Shown here: piece after piece, positions 23,185-36,100 of the stretch | Position numbering within the stretch: position 1 is the first letter of the stretch | How the letters are laid out: the number at the start of each line of letters is the position of its first letter | Assembly: GCA_030522415.1 (NCBI GenBank) | Contig: CM060113.1 | Location: forward strand, 13,212,065-13,276,064 | Source: Channallabes apus | Lineage: Eukaryota > Chordata > Actinopteri > Siluriformes > Clariidae | Direction of reading: 5' to 3' | DNA: 64,000 nt | Position numbers and translations under genes: made by a program | Notes under the pieces: generated by a model | Told to the model about the DNA's origin: nothing | What the model saw: only the letters and a program-made list of their open reading frames with translations | Database searches by the model: none

Positions 23185-25200
23185 TGATGAGGCAGGAACA
23201 CACTGCAAACAGTCATTAACCTAATCTCAAAATCAATCCCAGGACCCTGGAGTTATGAGCTAAAAACATCAGACTATGTTCATACAAAATAGTTGCAGAG
23301 GTTTAGATTAGGGGAGGGCGTGACATTTACTTACATGAAACTAAACTCAGTTCAATCACTTCTTTGCATTTGTAATGTTTTTAGTTTTTAGGTCTTTGCC
23401 TCTTGGATACCATGAAGATGTATATTTTTTATATGAATGTCCCACACATTAACAAACAAGCTCAGAACACTTCATTCCATCCCAAATTAGATATTTTTCA
23501 TTCTCAAGTACAGAAGACCATAAATCATGAAAGCCAACTTTAATGGATTGAACATCACAATAAACCAGTGCTCCAATTTCTGTTTCAAATTCACACAAAC
23601 AGCTCAAGTAAGTCAGTGGGGGAGGGTAATTAATAATGATATTACAATGCATATATTTTGGTCTGGGAAAAACCAAGTTCCATGCTTCACTGTTTAAACA
23701 AAAACAGATGGATTAGTGGTTTCTAGCAGGCAGGTCAAAGTCAGTTATTTCACTTTATATGCAAGCAGGTTTTTCAAGCTTGTATAATTGTTTTCCTCCT
23801 GTATGTATTAAATATGAGATTAGTGCATCTAGAGGTTTACTAAACCGTTTACTAAAATTATCAGATTTTCTAGACAAAATATTTTAGGGTGGATGAATAA
23901 TTTGTCAAGCTTCATTGGCATGATGCAGTCATTTTACACATTTTAAAGGGAAACACTGGCTAAGGTCAAGTTTTTGGATCTTTGAAATGTTTTATGTAAT
24001 ATCAGGTGGATACAGACAAGCTAGCCTTTAATATGATCACTATTTGGAAGAGTCACTTTTGTCTTTCAAAAAATTTACCATGACATTAGACAGTAGTATT
24101 TTAACTTATTTGACAACAAAATATTACATTTAGTGTGTTTTGTTTTATGGACCTAGTTTTGAGAAGACTTCAATGAAGTCTTGAAAACTCAATCTGACTT
24201 TGAGGTGCCCATTAGGTAAATTTAAGCACATCTAAACAATCAGTTAACAGTTACTATCAACTACCATCAACTACATAGGGGGCATTTTCCCCCCTAGAGA
24301 CACAAAAGAAACTACATACAGTAACATGCTTTGGCATGAGACTCTGCGATATCACATTTTAATTTCAGCTTAAGGTCTTTCATGTCTCCATCCATGATTA
24401 TCAAAGAACCCAGTGTTCTCAACACTATACCAACTTGGCTTGATGTGGCAGGATTTTTTACTTGCTTTTATCCATGTCCTCTCACAGTCTATTAATCTCA
24501 CAGCAACTAACTAAATAAATCACCCTTACTCTAGAAGAACCCCCAATAAAACTCTACCAAGTTACTCACTGGTCATAACTGTCCACGTGAGAAAGGTCTA
24601 AGAATAAAATGACTAATAATCAGATGTGACTAGGGTTGTAGTTGATGTGTAATGCTTTACACAAGGTCTGAAACTTAATTTTACATTGTATTCCATTCAT
24701 GGAATTGTCCCAGTTGAACACACAATGAAGACATACATAAAAGGAATTCTGGGGATTTCTACTTTCATCATTGCTAAACTTCATGTAAGCTAAGAAAGAA
24801 ACTTTCCTTCCAAGCAATTGTGCCATTACCTTCTTTGTTACAACAAAAGTGCATCACATTGCCAATTATAAAAATCTATCTAAATATATATTTAAATCAT
24901 GATATCAAGATTCGGGTACCCAGTAGGCCATTGGTTTTGGTATGGATCAAGCATTAATCATGGACTAAAAGGGTTAGTTCAACGTTTCTAATTAATATTT
25001 AGTCCATGCTTAAATGTGGGGGAAAAAAAACACACACACACACTAATGTGTTTGCAGGTTAATACCACCAAAAATAAAAACAGGACTCAATAACATGGAT
25101 TTATAGGCCTAGAGACTCATAACGCATACATCAAGTATTCATAAGTCATGTACTGGAATCAGGGTTTTTTTTTTTTTTTTTTTTAAATGAATGTAATATG
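23185..25200. other. probable rnf103 3' UTR and flank
   Basis: About 2 kb downstream of the rnf103 stop. AT-rich, no open frame worth calling and no clear repeat apart from a poly-T run near 25170 and a CA run near 25030. Long 3' UTRs are usual for this gene, so part of this is likely transcribed on the minus strand. Confidence 0.4.
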
Positions 25201-28200
25201 CTATTCTGGTTCAGGTGGAAACTCTGCATAGGGTTGTCTGGCTGGTCTCTTCTTATAGGATGGCCAGCGACACACTGGACAGCAGTGCTGCCCACCTGCC
25301 AGCCAAACTACGATGCACTGCTGGTGAAACACATGGCCACATGGCAGTCCCATGACAAGGCATTCCGTTTCAAAGTTCTCCAAACAAACAACACATTCTG
25401 TGCAATGAAGCATGCCACATGGCCACTGGGACCAATCGGTATCCTGTTCCTCTTCAGAAGACGAGGACTGTTGGGACTTCATCCCGGCTGAACTCCTCTC
25501 ATCGGTATGAGCATTCTCCGAGCTGTAGTCTTGACTTCGCTGCTCACTACCTGGTTCCATGAATGACAAATGCACCGTCTTGTTTGTTGGATCATCTTGG
25601 TTCTTTCTGGTGGTCATCTCTGACTGTGTGCACCTGAACCTCCAGGTTGGCAGATTTTTGATGTAGTCGATGGGAACAAGTGGGCGAAGCCAGAGATCAG
25701 GGAAGGCCAACCGTTCTAAAAGGAAATTTGGATCATCATCCCAGTCTGACTCATTCTGAAAGGAAGCAATAGGATGTACCAAATAACTGGTGTACCAATC
25801 CCAAAGGCTGGACAGCCACTCCAGGTTGTTTGCATTTTGGTCTTCGTTGCCACATCTCCTCTTCTTTTCGAAGTAGTCTATGAGGAGCCCATGGGCCAGG
25901 TATGTGCTCAGGAAAAGTGCTGGATGTGAAGAATAGAAGGTCCAATCTGCCCTGACCCAAGAGGCAAGAGTGGTGGTGTCTGCGTAGCGCAGCAGTTTAA
26001 GACTGTACTCATAGAAATTATCCAAATATGGTAGCTGAAGGAATCCAAGAATGGGGAGCCAAGAAATGATAAGTAAAGAGTTATAGGTTCCTAATGTGCT
26101 GATCAGAACCACAAAGCGCTTAATAGTGGCTCCCTGAGTTATGAAAAGGTCCATCCAGGCCATCAAGTTGACCATGACCAAGCTGAGAACAAATAGATCA
26201 TTGACCTCTGGTTGAACAGAGCGTAGGAATGTGTCCATGGCATGCAAAGAAATGTATTCCCCGGTGCTGTTGCCGTATCTGTAGATACCCTCTGGTGTTT
26301 TGAGAATATACGAAGGCATCTGTCGCACCCCGATCTCCTCCAAGCAAGTGGTGTTGTCCCAGTTGCGAACATCGACAAAGATGAACTCTATGCGCCCTGT
26401 GAACTTGATGCTGAGAGCTGAGAAGAAGGCAGGGGGCTGGAGCAGTTTAGCAAACAAGAACATCTTCACCGGCTGCTTTTCTCTCTGGTACCAGTCATCC
26501 ATTAACTGTTGTGAGAATCGGATGGTCTTGATGCGGGAGGCAACATGTGCGGTCATCCATTTGAAGATGTGTTCCGTTTCAATGCGCCTTCCATTATACT
26601 CTTTCAGTATGACCTTTCCTTTAGAGGCGTAAGTCTGGGGAACAGACATGATCAGAGTGGACTTCATCCAGCCACGTTTATGGCAATATCTGAATGTATG
26701 AGGAGAGAGGGTATTACAAAAATTATATATAATAATAATTTAGTCTGTGATGCAAGAAACAAATCAGATAATATATACATTTTAACATGATAATATTTTA
26801 GACATGACCAATTGGGAAAAGGAAGGAACTTCATCAAGTGTATGTGCACTTGCAGTGCAATCCCTAACCTGGAGTCACTTGAGCAGTTGAAAGTGCCAGT
26901 GCGAATGCCAAAGCGAGAAACTTTCTGGACCATTTTCCCCCAGTTGGTGGTGCTCAGTAGTGGATTTCTGTCTTGGGCTATTACCTGCAACAACAAAAAA
27001 AGAAAATGTGTTTCTGTTTGGCACAGGTTTAGGTTAGGGGAGGGGATTTAAAAAAAATCCCATTACATCACTCTGTATGCAGAATACACACGTGATCTAT
27101 AAGTCTTTTGTTTTATTTTAGCTTCTTAATGATTATTCTTTTCATTAAAATATATTTCTATTTAAACTTCAAAAGATGAAGTGAGTGTTAAAAATTATGG
27201 AAATATATTAGGCAAAGCATGCTTATAAGCAGGATAATATCTACAGTACCTGGACCAACCAGATGCCATCCTTAGTGTCTTCCACTAACTCATAAAAGTG
27301 CATCTCCCCACTAAAACTGGTGCTGGAGTCTGATCCTGTTTCTTCTTTTTCATTTTTTAAAGCTGAATAGAGCTCCTCTTGCATCACCTCTCCTGAAAAC
27401 CACAACAAAAAATAGATTAAAGCTACATTGTTAAATACAGGCTGACATGTTCGATGAATAAACATTATTCTCTCTATTTTAGGTCTACAATGGTGGCCAA
27501 AAATTTGAGGTTTTAATGATATTGCTCAAATCAATCAAGATAATATGAATTTTTCATTGTGTACAATGGATTCCTAAAATCAATCAATATTTAGTATGAG
27601 GTACTTCATTCTTCATACAGCTGGGCATAGAGTCAAAAAAGATGTCTGAAGAATTCTGGTGTCACTTGCTTAGTTTGCTTCCTGAATATCATGTACAGAA
27701 GACATGCTACTGCCTTCTTCACCACTGTCCAACAGTTTTTTTAATTGGGTTTAGGTCTGGAGATGACCCAGGGCATGGATCCAGAAGCTGAATACCATTG
27801 CCACATTGCCAGTTTTACCACTATTCGTTCAGTTAATTAGCTGAACGAATCTCTTCAGCCAGAAAGGTTAGATCTAATTAGTGAAATCACCTGTTTTGTC
27901 TAAAAAAAGAGAACTATAATACAGTACATGGCGTATGCTGTCTTAATACTTTTGGCCACCACTGCATATTTAGATTTTTTTTAACCCGTCTTCTCAACCA
28001 TTTAATTTAAACTGAGCATTTTTGTTATCTGAATATTGTTGATTTGAAATTCAAAACCACAACAAATTCTGGTGTGGCCTTCAATGCTTGGTGTGCATAA
28101 AAAGCAAGGCCTTTTTTTTTTTTTTTTTTTACACTCACTCTTAGCCAGACTTTGAGAAAAGTGTCATCAATTTTCTAACATAGAAACAAAACACTAACAG

Positions 28201-29979
28201 CACTTTTATCCGCTACAGATTCTTATTGCTCTATTAGTTTGACCATTTAATGCCCTCTAGCCTTTACCACAAGGCATCCAAATATCATGATTCTCAGTAC
28301 AAAATCACATTATTGTGCAATCACACATAGCATTGTGCAAGTATTGGATTTGTTATTGGTCCCTAAGGGTTTGTAACATTAGGCTGATTTTTATAATTAT
28401 TTTAGGTCCAATTCAAAACAAACACAGGGCACATGGTGTCATGAAGGATGAACCATGCCTCTGATTTCACATAATACTGCTCAATATTTTATAATATAAA
28501 CAGCTCTTAGATTAATCATCATTTATCTTAATGTGCTTAGTTGAAATAGAACCATTAAACTATTGATTGGCTACAGTTTAAGATATTTGGGTTTACATTT
28601 TAGGCTTACATACACACTGTAACACAATTGTTGTTTTTTCAGCCGCCACAGTGAACCACCTGAGCCAGAAACAACTTGGCAACCTCCTATTTATTCTGGG
28701 GTTGGGACTGGTACTATGGATGCCCTGCATCCACTGGATAGGTTCAGGCATTAGCAAGGACTCGAACCCTTGGCTACCACTGAGCTTCAATGGCCCTTGT
28801 ACATGTAATACCGTATTAACAAGAAATTGTAAATTTGTGTCTGTAATACATTTATACTTGCTTATTAAATTCTGTTTGTTTGTTTATGGATTTGTTCATA
28901 AATCAGCAAAATGTTAAGTAAATTCTAAAACAAAATGGAGATGACTGGGTTTTATTCAAGATCTAATGCGTTCCTTTTTGTTTGTCTCAATTATTTTCCT
29001 TGACTGAAGCATCATCTCTTCTGATTGTCCACCAGTAATCTGCATCATCAATAACTTGTTTATCATTGCACTACTGTATATTCCACCAATATTTAATACC
29101 GTAGCATACAGACATTCATATGTACATATGCATATCATGTTATTTTATTTATTCACTGCACAATCTGTGCAGTTATACTGTATATTAACATATATACCAT
29201 ATCTTATTTCCTACTGCATCTTTGTCAACTGTGCAATATCATCCTAGTGCAATTCGTTGGACCTAGTGCAATTGATTAGTTTGACATGTTTTTCTTTTGT
29301 ATTTATACACCAACCCCTCATTTACCATATTGACAATTACTGTACATAGACCACTCATGCACTTCTGGTTTGATGCTAACCGCATTGTCTTGGCTCTGTA
29401 TATGTACTTCACACAATGATGATAAAGTTGAATCTAATCTAATCTAAACTTTTCCCCCCATAGTGCTAATATCTTGAAACCACTCACCATACTCATCACA
29501 TTTTAAAGATGGGGCTGAACGATTACAGCTTTGATCTTAAGGTTGTGGGTTCAGGACCCACTGAAAAGCTGCTGTTGTTGGGCCCTAAAGCAGAGCCCCT
29601 CTAACCCTATGTGCTCCAACCTTAACTTTCTAATCAAACAATACAACAATTTAAGGATTGCATTTTTTTTAAGCTACCACAAATCAGATCAATTTGACCA
29701 GTGCTGACTAACTGAAACTTGCAGATGATGTGAATATAAGACATCCAAGTTACCAGAGTTTTCGACCAGCTCTCTGACGTCCCTCTTCTCTGCCAGGCCG
29801 GAGTATCCCAGTCCTCTCCCCTCGAGGATGGTCTTCAGCTTTTTAAAGCTCAGTGTTACAGGATCCACCAGCTGGGTGGCAAAGATCCCCGTCTCATACC
29901 ACACAATGGCTTCGAAAAATCGAGCCAGGACAAACAAAATCAAGAAGTAGAGGAGCAAGAAAAACAGTTTTAACCACAT
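25201..29979 (-). CDS. rnf103: RNF103, ER membrane RING-H2 E3 ubiquitin ligase
   Basis: RNF103 (kf-1) is an endoplasmic-reticulum E3 ligase linked to ER-associated degradation. Four coding exons in transcription order: 29754-29979, 27250-27392, 26869-26984 and 25201-26689. Phases agree and give 657 codons, against 685 in human. The protein starts MWLKLFFLLLYFLILFVLAR, a signal-anchor-like hydrophobic segment. A lumenal-like region contains GIRTGTFNCSSD. Hydrophobic segments follow around LFVLSLVMVNLMAWMDLFI and FVVLISTLGTYNSLLIISWL. The C-terminal RING-H2 finger is at about residues 594-635, with pattern CxxC...CGHxFHxxC...CPVC, so all zinc ligands are present. The variable Ser/Glu/Gln-rich linker before the RING is shorter than in human, which explains the length difference. 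The gene is head to head with mxd3, about 1.9 kb apart. The 3' UTR probably extends left of 25201 but its end was not located. Confidence 0.96.
27488..27964. mobile_element. non-autonomous Tc1-type element in rnf103 intron 1
   Basis: Inverted ends CAATGGTGGCCAAAAATTTG and ATACTTTTGGCCACCACTG, 477 bp, with TA at 27486-27487. Internal remnants only. It contains a 28-nt near-palindrome at 27823-27850. Confidence 0.75.
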
Positions 29980-30477
29980 TTTAATGAATTTCCGAGCGCA
30001 GCAGCTATATGTAAGTCAGGGTAATGACTGCGCTGTCTGACATTGGACACCAACAGGTAGTGGGATAGCTGACGGCTGTCTCCTGCTAGCAACTTAACAG
30101 CCTCTTTCTTGAGCTGTTCTGTGATAGCATAAAAACAAACCTCAAGTAAGTTACTGATGCTCTATAGATAACCGGGTGTCCGTATAACGTCCATTACTTC
30201 CACTAACCCTCTGGTACTATGTGCTAATAATTAACATTAGCTGCTAAACCTAACGCCAGTGCAGCAGGCCAGTTTAATGTGACACAGCCTGCACGGCACC
30301 CTTCTCATCTGGAGAGGGTTTCACCAGATGCTAAATCAATCCCGAGTGAAGACAAGAACAAAAAAAACAAACGAATAATACAAATGTTAACGTTTTTTGT
30401 TGTTGTATTATTTCTAGCGTCGCAGCGCTCGCGCTGTTGATCAGCTGGTATACATAACAAAAATAACGCCATGGAGT

Positions 30478-30497
30478 CACTTCCGCTTCCGCCTTAG
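30478..30497 (-). promoter_or_regulatory. paired ETS-like motifs upstream of rnf103
   Basis: CACTTCCGCTTCCGCC on the plus strand reads GGCGGAAGCGGAAGTG on the rnf103 strand, giving two GGAA cores 6 bases apart. It sits about 0.5 kb upstream of the start codon in locally CpG-rich sequence. It is a plausible core-promoter element, from sequence only. Confidence 0.35.
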
Positions 30498-31079
30498 CAA
30501 CCCAAAACAAAAAGGGCGAGGAAACTGTTATATTTATGTTTGTATGAAAATAAAAAAATCTAATTTAGGTTATATCCTAAACGCTTTAGAAGCATTTAAG
30601 GTAGGGCTCACTAGATGATAAGGGTGTATTAAAAAAACAAGAAAACAATAAGACTAATGTAGATATATATATATATATAACGAATAAGATACAAGGCGAA
30701 ACACACAAGAGAAATAGAAAAGGAGACATTAAAAAGCAGGTATTTAGGTGTATATAATTTTCTAGACATCCTATTAATATTATCTATACATTTTAAGGAC
30801 TTGAAGTATTTGACAATGTTACATACTATAAACAAGGTAAATGAGGGAATACATACAACTATGGATATGGTATTTACTCAATATTAATACAGGATTATAT
30901 ATAATATTACATTATTAAAAAAATGTATATTATACAACTTTAGTGACAAACAGCTGTGTATTTCAGACCAAAAAGACGTAACAAATGGACATGTGCTTCT
31001 GTCTTGGAAGAACAAAATATACAGCAATCTACGAAGCCACATTGGTGACATTAGATTGAAAAAAATATTCTGTGGCCAC

Positions 31080-31500
31080 TATTTAATAAGACATGGGAAC
31101 AAGATACTATGTTGTGCCCACAACTTAATAACCTCAGCATTTATCCTCTCGTAAACTAAGGCAGATGCAAATTGATTTCTATTATTATTGTTAGTATTGA
31201 TGGATGATTACCTTTATTCACCCACTGACATACAGCATAAGTTAGTAAGTCGTAGCCACAACACACCCATGTACCTATTGTACCCATGTACCCATGCCTG
31301 AGTAACTTGTGACCACAACATAGTACCTCATTACCACTCCTTACTAAGGCAGAGCTGCAACAAACTCTCATTCCCATGCCTTAGTAAGTCGTGCCCACAA
31401 CATAATGTAGTATTTCGCATTAGTAAGTCGTGACCACAATTTACTGTCCTTCCCACGCCTTTGCAAGTATTGCCACAACATACTACTCGTTAACATAGAA
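31080..31500. repeat. degenerate tandem array upstream of mxd3
   Basis: Copies of CCTTAGTAAGTCGTGCCCAC followed by AACATA recur about every 60-110 bases with much variation (near 31227, 31300, 31378, 31422, 31457). No coding potential. Confidence 0.6.
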
Positions 31501-31844
31501 TATTTTCCCCCAACGTCACCAGAGGGGCTCCGTAGAAATAGAATAGAAACAGAAATATTTTAGGTAAAATCAACTCCTACTACTAGGAATTAGGTTTCCT
31601 GCACTAGGAAGGAAATCAACTCCTACACTAGTGTGCATCCAGTGAGTAAGGAGACATTAGGGATCGACTCAACGTAATACACGCACGGTGATGGGGCGTG
31701 GTCAGGCTGACGCGTATGACGTGGCAGTCAGAGTAGCCCGAGCTCGCGACGAGCTGCCAAATCTCTCCCTCTGCACAAAAACACACATATCACGGGTGTT
31801 GCCGCTTTTTGGTGCTACAGCTACACGTATCACAATTCAGCAGG

Positions 31845-33157
31845 ATGGAAGTAAACACATGCAATATCCAAGTTCTTCTGCAAGCTGCTGAATATTTGGA
31901 AAGAAGAGAAAGAGGTACTGCAACATGTTTTGTTTTTCTTTGTGATCCACCAGACCAACCCCCGCTCGCTCGAGACACAATCAAACTGCTTTTGCACAAA
32001 CATTCTGCTTCTTACACAGTGCAACTAATCTGTTTTTTCCGTCTGACTGTAAGGACTGTATCCGTCGATTTTTTTTACATTTCTGTTTTTGGAAATGATG
32101 CAGAAGGTGTTGATTAGTAGAAACCCTGCGTTTGACTCGGGTGTTTTTCAGCTCCTCCATTGTACACAAAGGCGCGCGAACCGCGGCAAATTTGAAAAAC
32201 TGTTCTCACTGTACACTGCCGTTAAACATTACTCACGTCATGCAACCGTCCGTGCAATAGCAGCTGATTTTATCTCGATTCACTGATACAAATTGTGCAG
32301 ACAGACGTTAAGTCATGACTAAGATCATTAAATCGGTGGCGCCAAAACATCAAAATTGCGCTCGCGCACAAATACTGCATTCGCTTTATTTATTTTTGCG
32401 CCCAAATAAATGAAAACTTCATGTTATTGGATACACCACGCCATAACATTTCTACTCTTGTATTATATTTTGGTATATTGTTGTATCATCTACTTGTCTC
32501 TGTCCATTATGTCGATTTATTTCCATTTAGCATGCTAGCTAACGTTAACGGTATATGTCTGTATCATTGGTGTGGACGTCCACCGAGTTATTTTATTAAT
32601 GTGTTGTTTTGTTTCCTATAATCTTCCTAACAGAGGCTGAACATGGTTACGCTTCAGTCCTGCCGTTTTACAGTAAAAACACGGACAAACGAAGCAAAGC
32701 GAAAACTAAGAAGAATGCAGCGGGGAACAGCAGGTGAGTGAGTCGGTCGGTCGGTGAATGCCACCGCGCATGCTCAGACTGCCTTTGTTTTGTGTACTAC
32801 AGTAGTCCAGTCTGTTTATTCAGTGATGTCCAGAGTGCTTTAGCAGGTCACTGTGAGGCATTTATGTATAAAGTCTTATGTTGATTTTAAACATGTATTA
32901 CACGAAAACTGTGCTATGTGTCAACATGGTTTATTGCAAGCTATGGTTAAAAAATGTAGACTAATTATAACACACATTGCAGCACAATGGTGTAGTGGTT
33001 AACACTGTGGCCTTGCACCTCCAGGGGCAAGGGTTTGATTCCTGCCTCAGGGTATGAGTTCATGGAGTTTGCATATGTTCGCCCCTGGATTGGTGGGTTC
33101 TCTCCTGTTACTCCCAACTCCCCATAATATGCAGATTGTTACAAAATTTCCCATGAT

Positions 33158-33193
<36 letters not shown>

Positions 33194-36100
33194 CACCCAG
33201 TCCTCGGTGTGTCCCGCTTTGTGCTCAAAGTCTCCTGGGATAGGCTCCAGGCCCCTGCGACCCTGTACAGGATTAGATGTATAGAAGATGAATGAAAATA
33301 GACACAGTACTGTGCAAAAGTCTTATCTGTAGTACAAGACACAAGATATGCATGTTTAATATGGCTTCATTATTATGTACAGAATCATTCACAAAACATC
33401 TGGGAGGATTTACTAAGCATGCTTGAGAATATGCCAGCGTTCTTCTGGAAACTTTGTGACACTTGCACGTTTCTATTTTCATGAAAAACCCAGGAGCCTA
33501 CATTAGGGTTTTTGTTTTTGTTTCCATCTGAAAACTGGTCTGTCATGTCACACATTGCTTTCTTTACAGGCACGCAGATATTTTTGTAGTGGTATTTATA
33601 CATAAATTAAATGTATATTAAATATATGATTGTACATAGTCAGGGAAGTACTCGTACTGTACAATCTGTTAGTTATTTACTGGTCGGTGTTGCAATAAAC
33701 ATTTAATATTCATCCATCTTGGCCATTAATAATTAAATAGACAGAACTTTTATTATGGAAAAAGGCAAAATTGAAAATGCAAACAGATGTTCCACATAGT
33801 CTGATTGCAGCCAATTCACCTAGTAGGTTTTTATGTCAGTTATCATATCTGGCACAGCCTAACAGCTGCTGAAATATTCAGCCTGGTCCGACCAGCTCCC
33901 TGATGCCAAAATACTGACTGGTCAAACTAGTAGACCATCTTTTCCAGCCCTCAGGGCAAATTGTTTCAGGATTTCTGCTGTTAACAACTCAACAAATTGC
34001 TTTAAAGAATATAAAAGAACAGTAAGATTAGTATAAGATCTTTAATAATCAATGATCAGTAAACAGTGCATTGGTTTTCAGTTGACAGTCTGGCCATAAA
34101 TTTTCTGAACACATAAGGAATGTAAAAAGGCATGAAAACATAAGTCTAGGTGGCAAGTTATTTAAGAATAGTAACAGCACTATCTATAGCAAACCATGTT
34201 ATTTTTTGAAAATAAATAATCCATATTTAATGGATATTTTTAAACATTATTTGCACTGTTTGCTACTGGTGATGGTGCTGCTACTATTTCTGCAGTGAAC
34301 TCAATAAACTTTCTGTCTCAACAGAATAAATAGGAAGATTGTCTTTCATGACCTAAAATACCACTGCAGCAGTTGTAACTTCCTAGTTGGTAAAGCTGTC
34401 TAGCAGTTTGGGTTGAGATTTGTAACTCGTACTTGGTCAGGCCAGGCTGGATTTTTATCTAGTGAAGGAGGGGAAAAGGAATGACTTTAGTTTAGCATGA
34501 TGCTAACTATTATGTATTATGATACTGATGTGCTTCCTATGGGGCTGCTCCTTATAGGGGTACAGCAGATCAGCATTTGTGTCGGGCATTTGCTATTTGC
34601 TTTGGCAAAGGTTTTCCTTTAATGTCTTGTTCTATTGTTCTACTGGGTGCTAATTCCAATGCAACCCTCCCCATTTATACAGGTGATTTGAACCTTCAGA
34701 GGCTGGGCTTGGTTCTCTAACTGGGAATCAAACCTGGAGTATGGTGGTGAGAGCACTACTGTATATGCCCACACCACCATGTAACCAAAATAACCAGTCC
34801 TACGGGGAACCCAACCCCTAAAAAACAGTCATGATGCAGCTTCCCTCCATTTGTTAATTAATCTGAAACTGGACAGACACAATGGGGTTCTCACGCAAAT
34901 TAATTCTGCACACATTTATTTTTAATTTAAAACTATTAAACTTTATTAAACTTAAACTATTAGACTTATAAATATTAGTCTCACTTATGTAAGGTTAAAT
35001 GTTCTTTTCTCTCTCTCTCTCTCTCTCTCTCTTTTCCAGATCAGTTCACAATGAACTGGAAAAGCACAGGTATGACCACATCTATATTTTTAACTTCTGA
35101 TTTAGTATGTACACCAAGCTAAAATCGGATGAGGGGGAAAATGTACATTTATAATTTCTCTGTGCAGACGAGCTCAGTTGCGGCACTGTTTGGAGCAGCT
35201 AAAGCAGCAGGTCCCACTGTCCTCGGACACCACGAGGAACACCACTTTGAACTTGCTTAGGCGGGCACAGATGCACATAAAGGTGAGAAAACACCATTAA
35301 ACTTTGCAGATTTTGTCGTCTACACGACAAGATACAGTACAAGATTTTTTTTATGTTTGTGTGTCAAGCATTCTGTTTTTCTGAAAATATAAATGAGAAA
35401 AAAAGGAGGGATGACTTGTAGTCATGTTGTGGCAGCAGCGCAATGCAAAAAAATTCAAGCAGGTTGAGAGATTAACTCAAGAGAGCCAATCTGAACATCA
35501 TTATCAGAATGGATTTTATTCTTGTAACTTTTATACTTCAGATGGACTGGTTTGTGTATTTTAGATTATATCTGCTGGATAACTCTTGGGATTTTCACAC
35601 AACAGTCCCTAGAGTTTACACAGAATTGTGTGAAAAGGAAAAACACTGAGTGAGCAAGAGGTCTATGGTTGGGGAAAAAACACTGAAAATAGAGGTCAGA
35701 GGAAAATGGCTAGATTGGTTCAACTTCTCCGGAGAGATATAGTAACTCAAATAAGCACTCTGTACAACCAGAGGTGGAAGAAGTAAGTTAACTTTAGGGC
35801 GTTTTCTCACCGGGAACGATTGTTCCATTCCGTTCCCGAGCGTGATTTCTCCCCCTTCACATAAATCCCCCCGCAGGTCTGCGTGCACATTGTAACATCG
35901 GTTCCCATCCCGGAGGGACACCAACAGGGTGTATTACTGAAAAAAATTTATAAATATAAGTTGATCATAGTTCCTCACTCTTTTAAACTGATTTCCATAT
36001 TTTTTTTTATTCTATAAAACTGCTTTGACCCTAGTTAAAAGCGCTATAGTAATAAAATGTAATTATTTAGTAATTGCTTCTATGTTGTTCTGACTTGCCT

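Larger units (their letters stand above)
29980..31844. other. intergenic region between divergent rnf103 and mxd3
   Basis: Holds the rnf103 promoter area (about 30000-30500), AT-rich sequence with a short (TA)n near 30665, the degenerate tandem array at 31080-31500, and the CpG-bearing mxd3 first-exon region from about 31680. No additional gene was seen. Confidence 0.6.
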
